From Longimicrobiales bacterium (GTDB lineage Bacteria; Gemmatimonadota; Gemmatimonadetes; Longimicrobiales; Gaopeijiaceae), in NCBI GenBank assembly GCA_028823235.1, contig JAPKBW010000008.1, positions 1 through 64,000 of the forward strand: DNA of 64,000 nt. Reading direction: 5' to 3'. How positions within the stretch are numbered: the stretch's first letter is position 1; each line of letters opens with the position of its first letter. A program made the translations under genes and the position numbers. The notes beneath the pieces are model-generated. The model saw nothing but the letters and a program-made list of their open reading frames with translations. It ran no database searches and was not told the origin of the DNA. This document shows, piece by piece, positions 55,416 to 64,000 of the stretch.

Positions 55416-56549
55416 CTATGCCTTCGCTAGCTCGACGGCCTTTTCTACGACGTCGTCCATCGACGTGTAGGCCGAAAAGCCTGCTTCTTCGAGGATTTTC
55501 AAGCCGAGCTCTTCGTTCGTTCCCGTCAGACGGATCACGATGGGCGGCTTGATGTCGATACGTTTCGTGGCCGCCACGATTCCGTTGGCGACATCGTCGC
55601 AGCGGGTGATCCCACCGAAGATGTTGAAGAGAATCGACTTCACGTTCGGGTCGGACGTGATGATCTCGAGCGCGGAGACAACCTTGTCCGGATTCGATGA
55701 CCCGCCGATGTCCAGAAAATTGGCCGGTTCGCCCCCGTAGTACTTCACGAGATCCATCGTCGCCATTGCCAGCCCTGCACCGTTTACGCAACACCCTACA
55801 TCACCGTCGAGCTTCACGTAGGACAGCCCCGCCTCGCGAGCGATCCGTTCGGACGCAGGCTCGGCTGAAAGATCACGCATGGCAGCGACCGCGGGACGCC
55901 GAAACAGCTCGTTTCCGTCGATGGTCATCTTTGCATCGATGGCCTTGATATCACCCGCGGGTGTTGTGATGAGGGGGTTGATTTCCGTCATCGAGGCGCC
56001 GGAGTCCACGAAGGAGTCATAGAGCTGCGCGATGACCTTGGTGGCCTTCTTGATGTGCGCCGGATCTTCGTAGAGGAAATTTGCCAGCCAGAAAGCCTGA
56101 TGCGGAAGCAGCCCGTATCTCGGGTCGACCGCGAGCTTACGGATCGCATCGGGATTCGTGTGGGCGACTTCCTCGATGTCCACTCCGCCTTCAGGTGACA
56201 CCATGAACGTGGCCGACTGGCGCTTTCGGTCGATCAAGACACCAACGTAGGCCTCCGACTCGATATCCTCGGCTGGCGTGACGAGCACCTTTTCCACCGT
56301 CAGGCCGTTGATGTCCATACCGAGGATGTTGGTTGCATGTTCACGCGCTTCTGCGGCGTTGTTGCAGTACTTCACTCCGCCGGCCTTACCGCGGCCTCCA
56401 GAATGGACCTGAGCCTTCACCATCACAGCGCACGCGTACTCATTCGCGATAGACTCGGCCTGGTCGGGGGTCGTCGCGATCTGCCCGGGAGGCACCGGGA
56501 TGCCGGCCAGGGCGAAACACTCTTTCGCCTGATATTCGTGGATATCCAT
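55416..56549 (-). CDS. sucC: Succinyl-CoA synthetase beta subunit
   Basis: 377 residues from the ATG at 56549. ATP-grasp domain [64 protein letters not shown]-terminal flavodoxin-like domain [28 protein letters not shown] (two parts) and [19 protein letters not shown]. Pairs with SucD. The frame extends to 56654 but the extra residues are not conserved. Confidence 0.96.
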   Translation of the reverse strand: MDIHEYQAKECFALAGIPVPPGQIATTPDQAESIANEYACAVMVKAQVHSGGRGKAGGVKYCNNAAEAREHATNILGMDINGLTVEKVLVTPAEDIESEAYVGVLIDRKRQSATFMVSPEGGVDIEEVAHTNPDAIRKLAVDPRYGLLPHQAFWLANFLYEDPAHIKKATKVIAQLYDSFVDSGASMTEINPLITTPAGDIKAIDAKMTIDGNELFRRPAVAAMRDLSAEPASERIAREAGLSYVKLDGDVGCCVNGAGLAMATMDLVKYYGGEPANFLDIGGSSNPDKVVSALEIITSDPNVKSILFNIFGGITRCDDVANGIVAATKRIDIKPPIVIRLTGTNEELGLKILEEAGFSAYTSMDDVVEKAVELAKA

Positions 56550-56714
56550 GCGGTCTCTGTGAGTATACGAGAAAGGGTCGGTTCGGCCGGCGGCCTGGCC
56601 CGGAGAGCACAAAAAGCTACCAGAGGCCTGAGGGGTGATCAACGCCAGCCCCAAGGCGGAAGCTCTATAGCAGAAGGGTCGTGCGAAACGGGAGAACCGT
56701 TCGTCTGTCGCGTC

Positions 56715-59507
56715 TCAGCGGTTCACTCCTTGGAACTGCTGCAACAGCAACCGCAGTTCTTCCAGGGCCTGACCGTACCCTTCCCAGTCCCCTTCTCGGG
56801 CACGGGCCTCGGCACGCTCGAGAAGCGTGAGCGCTTCGGCCGGCCAGGCTTCCGGGTTGCCGGACACGGCATCGCCCGAAAAGTCGGCCCCGACAGGAGT
56901 CGCCGAATCTTGCGTGAAGATTTCCCTGCCAGCGAGTTGCGCTACCGCTGCCGACAGCGACTCCGTCATTACGACTCCGCTCCCATCACTCACTACGAAG
57001 CGAGCAAGGTCGGGAATTGCATCTTCCTCGGCCGCGAGGAAAATGGGTTCCATGTACAGGAGCCGGTTCCCCACAGGCACTGCGTGCAAATGCCCTGTCC
57101 AGACTTCACTGCCGCCGTTTCGCCAGAGTGAGAACTGTTGGGAGATCACGGGGTCCTGTTCCACCAGCGCTTCGACCTGGCGTGGGCCCATGACCTGGTC
57201 CGCAACAGGTACATCCAGGAGGATCGTCTCCGGTACCCCGTCTTCGTCTGTCCGCGCAACCATGATCGCAGTCAGGTTCTCTCGACCGGCCGGGACGAAG
57301 ACGGTCGAAAGCTGGAATCGGGCGGATTCCTCCCCGGGAAGGCGATAGATCCCGTACTCAGGCACGTACGGCACGGGGTTCGCCGTGCTCGAGAGTTCCT
57401 GAGGTGCGCCCCACACATCCTGCTGGCCATGGAATGTGGCGGCCGTCTCCTGATGGTATTGCAGAAGCACGCGACTCTGCAGATCCATGAGGCTTCGGGG
57501 ATATCTCAGGTGGGCTCGGAGTCTGGCCGGCATGGCTGACATATCCTGCATCAATCCCGGATAGGCTTGGGCATAGGCGTCCGCTAGCGGATCCTCAATC
57601 GGGACGCGGTAGAAGTTGATATCACCCGTTACCGCATCGACGGTGACCTTCACACTGTTCCGTATATAGCTCACCCGCCTCCGGACGGTGCCGAAGTCCT
57701 GATCTGCTGACAGCGGATAAGCGAGTGAGCCTGTAAAACCCTCGAGGATCCATACGATTCGTCCCCCTTCCACGACGGGATAGGGTCGCTCCGGGAAACG
57801 CAGAAAGGGTGCGATCGCCTGAGCGCGCTGGGTCACACGACGGCGATGAATCAGGCGACTCTCATCGGAGAGTTCCGCGGAAAACAGGAGGTTGATGTCC
57901 CTAAAGCGCCAGGCAAGGAGAGCGGTCCGGATGCCCGACGAGAGAGAGATGCCTCCGGGAAAGTCGATGGCTGCGACGCCGATCGTCGAGTCCGGAGCCA
58001 GAAATTGGTCGGGACCAGGCGTGACGATCGCGTACTCTCCCTGAGGCCTCGTACCGAAAAAAATGTCTGGACGTTCGATTTCGAGGCCCTGCAACCCTGT
58101 GGCACCTGCATCGAATTCTGGGGGAATTCCGTTGACGAGCATCTGGGGACGCCCTGCCCGGGTGCGCGTCGCGGCTAGGCTGGCTACGGCACCCGCGCCC
58201 GCTACGTATCGCTGGCGCAGATGGAGGTTCTGCCAGTTCCGGTCGGGAATGCCTCCCGTATTGATCTGACGGACAGAGATGGAAATGGGCACGGGTCCGT
58301 CGGGCGTGTCATATCGGTCGATCGAAACCCCGTCGAAGTCGTAGTACCCGAACCGGGCCTCGACTTCCTCGTAGGTCGTCAACAGCGGCCCGGAGGTACC
58401 TGACCCCCAAACGGGGAGCCCTGCGAACTGTCGTTCCGCTTCTTCCCAGTCGACTGGAGCGGCCCCGTCATAGCTGAACGAGTCACGGGCCATGTCCTGC
58501 AGGCCGTACGCGTCTCTGGTGAAGTCCAGGCTGTACTCAATGTACGGCGTCTCACGCACGAGCTCGTTCGGTTCCACCCGGAAACTCTGGATGAGCGACG
58601 GTAAGAGGTTGCCGATCACGATCGTCCCGAACATCACCGCCCCGAATGAGGCGATGACCGGCCAGGGACGATTCTTCCACGCGCCCCACATCGTGGCGAC
58701 GGCCGCTGCCAAGCTGATAACAGTCAACGTCTGCATGGCGGGAAGGCGCGCCTGCGCGTCCGCGTACCCGAAGATGCCCTGTACGTCAGAGTTCCCGCCC
58801 AGAAGTAGGCCGTAGCGACCCAGCCAGAGCTGCGCGGCAAGCAGCGCGAAGAATGCGGCAAGAATTCCGCCAAGGTGAAGGCGTGCGATGCCATGAGCCC
58901 GGAGTCGACCGTTGATCCAAGTCACCGTACCGGTCGCGGCGTACCCTGCCGTGGCGAGCGTGAATACGAGGAATGCGATGATCAGGGCGTACGTGATCCC
59001 ACCTGCCAGGACAGGATACCAGAAGACGTAGAACCCGATGTCTTTGCCGAGTACCGGATCTACTGTGCCCCACGGCGATGAAGAAATCGCCAAAAGCAAC
59101 TGCCGGCCGATACTCGGCGAGACAGAAGTGCCAAACCACAGGCCGATGGTGGCGGCAGCGGACAACATCGCGAACAATACGTATCGCTTCGGTAGTTGTT
59201 TCGAAATTTCCAGATTCGCGAATTTCCGGCGAATCTGGAGCTCATTTAGTGTGGTCGACACGATTCGCAGATTCACGAATACGAGCGCCCCGACCATGAT
59301 CCCAACTAGCACGCGGACCCCCGCTTCCCAGGCGAGTCGCCGCCAAAACACAGGCAGGTAGCCGGATTGCCCTTGCCAAAGGACTTCGACGTAGAGCGAA
59401 GTCAGGCCACGCCCGAGCGCTGCCAGGATCCCGATCGTGAGGAGGACCGTGATGAGCAGTCTGCCGCCACGCAGCGTGGCAAGCAGGTCAGTTGATTTAG
59501 CGGCCAT
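56715..59507 (-). CDS. UPF0182 family membrane protein
   Basis: 930 residues. Seven transmembrane helices in the first ~310 residues (LLITVLLTIGILAALGRGLTSLYVEVLW, FWRRLAWEAGVRVLVGIMV), then a large extracytoplasmic domain with family blocks QRYVAGAGAVASLAATRT, GIPPEFDAGATGL, FFGTRPQGEYAIV and the C-terminal YQEAAATFHGQQDVW-like segment (here YHQETAATFHGQQDVWG). The last 30 residues form a helix (ALEELRLLLQQFQG). Function is unknown; large and widely conserved in Actinobacteria and Cyanobacteria. Confidence 0.9.
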   Translation of the reverse strand: MAAKSTDLLATLRGGRLLITVLLTIGILAALGRGLTSLYVEVLWQGQSGYLPVFWRRLAWEAGVRVLVGIMVGALVFVNLRIVSTTLNELQIRRKFANLEISKQLPKRYVLFAMLSAAATIGLWFGTSVSPSIGRQLLLAISSSPWGTVDPVLGKDIGFYVFWYPVLAGGITYALIIAFLVFTLATAGYAATGTVTWINGRLRAHGIARLHLGGILAAFFALLAAQLWLGRYGLLLGGNSDVQGIFGYADAQARLPAMQTLTVISLAAAVATMWGAWKNRPWPVIASFGAVMFGTIVIGNLLPSLIQSFRVEPNELVRETPYIEYSLDFTRDAYGLQDMARDSFSYDGAAPVDWEEAERQFAGLPVWGSGTSGPLLTTYEEVEARFGYYDFDGVSIDRYDTPDGPVPISISVRQINTGGIPDRNWQNLHLRQRYVAGAGAVASLAATRTRAGRPQMLVNGIPPEFDAGATGLQGLEIERPDIFFGTRPQGEYAIVTPGPDQFLAPDSTIGVAAIDFPGGISLSSGIRTALLAWRFRDINLLFSAELSDESRLIHRRRVTQRAQAIAPFLRFPERPYPVVEGGRIVWILEGFTGSLAYPLSADQDFGTVRRRVSYIRNSVKVTVDAVTGDINFYRVPIEDPLADAYAQAYPGLMQDMSAMPARLRAHLRYPRSLMDLQSRVLLQYHQETAATFHGQQDVWGAPQELSSTANPVPYVPEYGIYRLPGEESARFQLSTVFVPAGRENLTAIMVARTDEDGVPETILLDVPVADQVMGPRQVEALVEQDPVISQQFSLWRNGGSEVWTGHLHAVPVGNRLLYMEPIFLAAEEDAIPDLARFVVSDGSGVVMTESLSAAVAQLAGREIFTQDSATPVGADFSGDAVSGNPEAWPAEALTLLERAEARAREGDWEGYGQALEELRLLLQQFQGVNR

Positions 59508-59564
59508 TACGGGCGCAATCCTGGGCCGAACATCATAGGGGTACCGAAAGCAGACGAAAGTGGA

Positions 59565-60932
59565 TTAGGGAAGGGAAACGTCGTACTGGGAGAGCCATTC
59601 CGCGACCTCAGAACGAATTTCATCGAGTCGCTCCTGCGTACGAGCCTCGAAGCGAGCAACGATTACCGGCTGCGTGTTCGAGGTGCGTAGCAGCGCCCAT
59701 CCGTCGTCGAACTGCACGCGCGCACCATCGACCTCAATGACGTCGTGCGTCGTTTTGTAGTGCGTGACAGCCTTCTCAACGATGTTCCATTTCTGCTCTT
59801 CCGTGACGTCGATCCGAATTTCGGCCGTGGACACGTACTTCGGGAATCTATCGACCATCTCGGCGAGCGATCGTTCGGTATGGCTGAGCAGGGAGATCAA
59901 ACGACAGGCATCGTACAGCGCGTCATCAAAGCCGAAGTAGTCGTCCGCTACCATGATATGACCAGAAAGCTCGCCTGCGAGAAGCGCACCGGTCTCCTTC
60001 ATTTTGACCTTTTGCAACGAGTGGCCGGTCTTCCACATGATGGGCTCACCCCCAGCCGCCTCGAACACTTCGGGTAACGCCTGACTGCACTTCACGTCGA
60101 ATACGAGCTTTTGACCCGGGCCATGCTTCTTCAGTAGATCGAGCCCGAAGATCAGCAGGATGAGGTCCCCTCGTACGATGTCGCCGTTCGCGTCCACGGC
60201 TCCGATGCGGTCCGCATCTCCATCGAAAGCGACGCCGAGGTCATGAGGCGTCTCGCAGACGGTGCGAATGATGTCCTCGAGATTCTCATCAACCGTTGGA
60301 TCCGGGTGGTGGTTGGGGAACGTGCCGTCGGATTCACAGAACAACGGCGTGATCTCCACACCTAGCGCCGCGAAAAGCTGCTCAGCCACTAGAGCGCCGC
60401 TCCCGTTTCCACAGTCCACGGCAACCTTCATCGGCCGTCCGAGTGTGAATCGGCCAGCGATGTCGTCGACGTACCTGTCCAAGACTTCAATGGCCTCGAC
60501 GTCACCGGCACCTGAGTCGATGTCAGCAGATTGAATGCGCTGAAGCAGGCCCTGAATCGCGTCACCGTAGAGCGCCGCGCGACGGCATGTCATCTTGATG
60601 CCGTTCCACTCGGGTGGATTGTGTGATCCGGTGATCTGGACTGCGGCGTCGGTTTCGTAGATGAACTCAGCCCAATAGAGGACCGGGGTTGGCACCATTC
60701 CGATGTCGAGAACATCTGCTCCAGCCGCCCGAATCCCGGCGATCATTCCTGCAGCCAGCCCCGGTGAGGAAGAACGATTGTCGTGGCCGACTGCGATACG
60801 TGGCCGCCCAAGTCCCGTTTCTGCTCTGACGTGGGACGCGAGGGCGCGCCCCACCGCCTCGGTCACAGTCTCGTCGAGGTCCTGGCCCACAATGCCGCGG
60901 ATGTCGTACTGCCGGAAGATCTGTGGATTCAT
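59565..60932 (-). CDS. Phosphomannomutase/phosphoglucomutase
   Basis: 455 residues from the ATG at 60932. Four-domain hexosephosphate mutase: FRQYDIRGIVGQDLDE, active Ser in VQITGSHNPPEWNGIKM, Mg loop VAFDGDADRIGAVD, sugar loop LLAGELSGHIMVADDYFGFDDALYDACRL (two parts) and phosphate loop LLRTSNTQPVIVARFEA. Like AlgC/ManB, makes mannose-1-P and/or glucose-1-P for GDP- or UDP-sugar donors used by the envelope clusters to the left. Confidence 0.92.
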   Translation of the reverse strand: MNPQIFRQYDIRGIVGQDLDETVTEAVGRALASHVRAETGLGRPRIAVGHDNRSSSPGLAAGMIAGIRAAGADVLDIGMVPTPVLYWAEFIYETDAAVQITGSHNPPEWNGIKMTCRRAALYGDAIQGLLQRIQSADIDSGAGDVEAIEVLDRYVDDIAGRFTLGRPMKVAVDCGNGSGALVAEQLFAALGVEITPLFCESDGTFPNHHPDPTVDENLEDIIRTVCETPHDLGVAFDGDADRIGAVDANGDIVRGDLILLIFGLDLLKKHGPGQKLVFDVKCSQALPEVFEAAGGEPIMWKTGHSLQKVKMKETGALLAGELSGHIMVADDYFGFDDALYDACRLISLLSHTERSLAEMVDRFPKYVSTAEIRIDVTEEQKWNIVEKAVTHYKTTHDVIEVDGARVQFDDGWALLRTSNTQPVIVARFEARTQERLDEIRSEVAEWLSQYDVSLP

Positions 60933-61034
60933 TGTGTTGGTTCGGTGGTGACGGGAAGGAATACTCCGCCTAGACGCCCGGCCTCGATCGCGCGAAGTGC
61001 GCGGGCCTACCAAAACATAGAGGCGGGTACCGCC

Positions 61035-61060
61035 GGTTCGAGAACTCTGCCCCCCGAACC
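61035..61060 (-). terminator. Hairpin after nuoN
   Basis: GGTTCG (61035-61040) pairs with CGAACC (61055-61060), nine bases past the nuoN stop in its reading direction. Loop 14 nt, no U-tract. Weak support as a transcript end for the nuo operon. Confidence 0.3.
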
Positions 61061-61068
61061 AGTAGTGA

Positions 61069-62604
61069 CTATTGCCCCAACCCGAGCATGGTCCCGCTCA
61101 TTGCGCCGAGGCCCTCTACGCTGCTCTTGGCGAAGTCCAGCGCTGGACCAGGGAAGAAACCCAGGTAAACCACCACGAAAACTGAGGCGATCAGGGCGAC
61201 GCGCATCGGGAACGGCACCACAAACAGGTTGTGCTGATCTTCGCTGGCGGAGCGTTTCATCCACATGAACCAGGCGAGCCGCAAATAGTACCAGTACGAT
61301 GCGATGGTGGAGAGTACGAGGACGACCGACAGGTACCAGAGCTGTGCATCCGCCGCGCCTTGCAGTAGGTACATCTTGCCCATGAAGCCACCCGTTCCCG
61401 GGAAGCCCGCGAGCGAGAGCAGGAAGATCGTGAGGATGACGCCCATCACCGGCTGTGCCCAACCGAATCCGGCGTAGTCCTCGATCTGGAGCCGCTCCTC
61501 ACCGTGCTGCGCCACGGCGATCACGATCGCAAAAGCGCCGATATTCATGATCGTATAGACTAACAGGTAGAACAGGAGCGCGGCCGCCGCGGTCTCGTTC
61601 GCCGCTGTGATCGCGACGAGGAGATACCCGCCATGCGCGATGCTAGAATAGGCCAGCATCCGCTTCACGTTCGATTGCACGAGTGCGATCAGGTTGGCGC
61701 TGATCATCGTGATGGCAGCAAGCCACCACATGATCGGATACCAGGAATCGTAGGCTCCGTCGAAGCCGACGAAAAACACCCTGAGAAACGCGACGAAAGC
61801 CGCAGCCTTCACCGCCGCTGACATCCAAGCCGTGACGGGTGCAGGTGCGCCTTCGTACACATCTGGCGTCCACATGTGGAACGGTACTGCCGACACCTTG
61901 AAGCCAAAGCCGACCGTCAGGAACGCGATACCGATCGTGAGGAGTGTGCCAGTTCCCGCACCCGACGAAACACTCTGGCCGATGGCGGCAATGTTCGTGC
62001 TCCCTGTGGCGCCGTACACGAGCGCAATTCCGTACAGAAAGAATCCGGTCGAGAAAGCTCCGAGCAGGAAGTACTTGAGGCCCGCCTCCGCCGACTTCCT
62101 GTCCCTCCGATTGAAGGCAGCCAATGCGTACACCGCGATCGACATGACCTCGAGACCGAGGAAGATGACGATTAGGTCACGCGCGCCGGCCATGAACATC
62201 ATCCCTGCCGTGGCGAGCAGGATCAGGCCGTAGAATTCACCGGCCTGCAGCCGCTGCCGATACACATAGGCGAAAGAGACCAGAATGGTGAGAGCGGCCG
62301 CCACAAGGAAAATCCAGTTAGCGAAGAGTCGGAACCCATCGATGGCGATCATCGAGGTCCGGCCGACTTCGGTGACCCCGTAAAGCCATCCGTTCGCAAG
62401 AGCTGCAAGCAGGACCCCCGCGAGGGCTAGCCAACCGAGATCGGCGGCCCCACCAAAGCTCGGGTCATTCGAATCTTGTTCCATTCCCGGCTTGTGCTTC
62501 CCGGATACGCCGGCAACGAGCACACCCATCCCCCACACGCAGAGGATCACCTCCGGCATGAGCGCGAAAAAAAAGTGGAGCTGACGGCTGAAGTCTAGTT
62601 CCAT
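61069..62604 (-). CDS. nuoN: NADH-quinone oxidoreductase subunit N
   Basis: 511 residues, about 14 transmembrane helices of the antiporter-like family. FYGLILLATAGMMFMAGARDLIVIFLGLEVMSIAVYALAAF (cited as known block; the key Glu is in LGLEVMS), KYFLLGAFSTGFFLYG, PFHMWTPDVYEGAPAPVTAWM with the conserved Lys/His helix, and LSLAGFPGTGGFMGKMYLL. Proton-pumping arm subunit of complex I. 11 bp after nuoM, the usual last gene. Confidence 0.95.
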   Translation of the reverse strand: MELDFSRQLHFFFALMPEVILCVWGMGVLVAGVSGKHKPGMEQDSNDPSFGGAADLGWLALAGVLLAALANGWLYGVTEVGRTSMIAIDGFRLFANWIFLVAAALTILVSFAYVYRQRLQAGEFYGLILLATAGMMFMAGARDLIVIFLGLEVMSIAVYALAAFNRRDRKSAEAGLKYFLLGAFSTGFFLYGIALVYGATGSTNIAAIGQSVSSGAGTGTLLTIGIAFLTVGFGFKVSAVPFHMWTPDVYEGAPAPVTAWMSAAVKAAAFVAFLRVFFVGFDGAYDSWYPIMWWLAAITMISANLIALVQSNVKRMLAYSSIAHGGYLLVAITAANETAAAALLFYLLVYTIMNIGAFAIVIAVAQHGEERLQIEDYAGFGWAQPVMGVILTIFLLSLAGFPGTGGFMGKMYLLQGAADAQLWYLSVVLVLSTIASYWYYLRLAWFMWMKRSASEDQHNLFVVPFPMRVALIASVFVVVYLGFFPGPALDFAKSSVEGLGAMSGTMLGLGQ

Positions 62605-62615
62605 GGTGATTCGGC

Positions 62616-64000
62616 CTATTCGTCGCCGTCGGCGATGACATCTGCTGCGTCATCGCTCGTGGGATCTGCAGTCGGGTCGTCGGACACTGCGTTCGCATCG
62701 GACGAGCCCATTTCAATGAGGGCGGAAGTGGTTTCGCCCGGGAGGTCGAGGCCCTGCTCTTCAAGAAGCGACACCTGGGCGTTGGCTGACTCGACCCGCT
62801 CGATCACGGCGCGCACGCTGGGCTCCATGCGTTCGAGAACCGGGGTCGGATTCCAGCCGAGGATGATCATGAGGGCACAAAGAGGCGCGAGGATGACCAT
62901 CTCTCGCCGGCTGAGGTCTTCGATCTTCCGATTCTCTTCCGACTCAAGCTTGTTGAAGAAAACCGTCTGCACCATCGGTAGCATGTAGTAAGCTGCGAAG
63001 ATCACGCCCGTGGTCGCGAGAAAAGCCAGCACCGGGTGCGTTTCGAAGGCACCGAGCAGCACGAGGAACTCACCAACGAATCCGCTGGTCCCCGGCAGGC
63101 CGATGGATGCGAGTGCCGTGATCAGGAAGGCTGTTGCAAACCAGGGAGCGACGCGGGCGATACCACCGAATTCGGATATCGTCCTCGTATGCCTGCGCTC
63201 ATACAACATGCCGAGCAATAGAAACAAGGCACCCGTGCTGATTCCGTGAGAGATCATGACGAGCAAGCCGCCCTGTAGACCGTTCACAGTCAGCGCGAAT
63301 ATCCCAAGCACGACGAACCCCATGTGGGCTACAGACGTGTAGGCTACCAGTTTCTTCGCATCCGGCTGGACAGCTGCGACCCAAGCCGTATAGAGGATTC
63401 CGATGACCGCGAGCACCATCATAGTCGTCACGACCGTGGGGTGCTGCGCCGCGAGCGGGAAGAGCGGGAGTAGGAACCGGAGAAATCCATATGTCCCCAT
63501 TTTCAGCAATACAGCTGCCAGAATAACGGACCCAGGGGTCGGCGCTTCGACGTGGGCGTCAGGCAGCCATGTGTGAAAAGGGAATAGTGGGACCTTTACG
63601 CTGAAAGCCAATGCGAAGGCGGCAAAGAGCCACAGTTGCTCCGTGCCAGTGAGTGGTACCTGGAGAAGGTCCGCGTAGGCGAAGGTAGGGAAACCAAGGA
63701 GCGTCTTGGCCTTCCAGAAAAGGAAGAGGATCCCGACCAGCATCAGCAATGAGCCGAAGGCCGTGTAGAGGAAGAACTTGATGGCCGCGTAGATCCGGCG
63801 GTCACCGCCCCATACACCGATCATGAAGTACATCGGCACGAGGGTAAGCTCGAAGAATACGTAGAACAGGAATACGTCTGTCGCCGAGAAGACACCTATG
63901 ACGGCGGCTTCGAGCAGGAGCATGAGTGCGTAAAAAGCACGCTGCTTCTCGCCGATGTAGTTGAACGAACCCAGGATCGCGATGGAGGTGCTGAACGTCG
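62616..64000 (-). CDS. nuoM: NADH-quinone oxidoreductase subunit M (N-terminus outside window)
   Basis: 461 residues up to the window edge; the frame is open to base 64000 (residues GSFNYIGEKQRAFYALMLLLE precede the first internal Met; quoted in part as the family block). FYVFFELTLVPMYFMIGVWGG carries the key Glu, KFFLYTAFGSLLMLVGILFLF, FPFHTWLPDAHVEAPTPGSVILAAVLLKMG, LVAYTSVAHMGFVVLGIFAL and LASIGLPGTSGFVGEFLVLLG follow. The C-terminal ~75 residues form an acidic Asp/Ala-rich tail (DDPTADPTSDDAADV) not usual in NuoM. Confidence 0.93.
   Translation of the reverse strand, partial: TFSTSIAILGSFNYIGEKQRAFYALMLLLEAAVIGVFSATDVFLFYVFFELTLVPMYFMIGVWGGDRRIYAAIKFFLYTAFGSLLMLVGILFLFWKAKTLLGFPTFAYADLLQVPLTGTEQLWLFAAFALAFSVKVPLFPFHTWLPDAHVEAPTPGSVILAAVLLKMGTYGFLRFLLPLFPLAAQHPTVVTTMMVLAVIGILYTAWVAAVQPDAKKLVAYTSVAHMGFVVLGIFALTVNGLQGGLLVMISHGISTGALFLLLGMLYERRHTRTISEFGGIARVAPWFATAFLITALASIGLPGTSGFVGEFLVLLGAFETHPVLAFLATTGVIFAAYYMLPMVQTVFFNKLESEENRKIEDLSRREMVILAPLCALMIILGWNPTPVLERMEPSVRAVIERVESANAQVSLLEEQGLDLPGETTSALIEMGSSDANAVSDDPTADPTSDDAADVIADGDE

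Noticed and set aside
54523-55794. 423-residue form of SucD
   Set aside because: The extra N-terminal residues run antisense-like through sucC; SucD starts with MAIFIDSDT at 55407, 8 bp after sucC.

Overview
The window reads as a GC-rich chromosome segment from a Gram-negative, LPS-making, respiring bacterium. It carries a complete CMP-Kdo pathway, Lpt export genes, RlpA, complex I subunits, sigma-54, succinyl-CoA synthetase and a type II fatty-acid cluster. Secreted hydrolases and TolB-like/TPR proteins with an N-terminal membrane helix are frequent on the left side. This mix resembles Gemmatimonadota, but that placement is an inference from gene content and has not been tested by phylogeny.

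Left part (1-22.6 kb): a mixed-strand, accessory-looking region. It holds a truncated serine hydrolase at the window edge, an M20 peptidase remnant, a cytochrome b561/molybdopterin oxidoreductase pair, an amidase coupled to a small Tat protein, an M48 protease lipoprotein, a BAAT-like hydrolase, a MORN-repeat lipoprotein, an MBL-fold lipoprotein and a TolB/TPR protein. These are followed by an SGNH hydrolase, a TPR lipoprotein, an Ig/LVIVD propeller protein, a threonine dehydratase, a sirtuin, a DUF423 protein, a gamma-glutamyltransferase, an MFS transporter, a broken Crp/Fnr gene and a YfgM-like TPR protein. Four copies of an intergenic repeat are scattered through the first 11.5 kb.

Terminus: at 22660-22687, between convergent genes, lies a 28-bp sequence that matches the XerC/XerD dif site. 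To its right, 37 of 38 genes (counting one pseudogene) are on the minus strand, as expected if the replication fork arrives there from the right. A Xer recombinase gene lies 23 kb away.

Right part (22.7-64 kb): a core-gene region read leftwards. From left to right it holds: rlpA; a polyprenol-glycan cluster (methyltransferase, Dpm1-like, flippase-like, YfhO-like, GT4); a tightly overlapped operon running kdsB-pyrG-kdsA-kdsC-kdsD-lptC-lptA-like-lptB-rpoN-GT2-wecB, closed by a 13-bp hairpin; two gene relics; nadE; the lone plus-strand ctp protease; xer; dedA; ispF; fabF-acpP-fabG-(broken fabD)-fabH-plsX-rpmF-DUF177; ndk and a CBS protein; sucCD; a UPF0182 protein; a phosphohexomutase; and nuoN-nuoM, cut by the window end.

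Main points of interest: the dif site and strand switch; a fabD that has lost its catalytic core inside an otherwise intact fab operon; two genes whose conserved N-termini can only be reached from a CTG codon overlapping the upstream TGA; the envelope operon that places CTP synthase between Kdo genes; the dispersed repeat family; and several gene relics.
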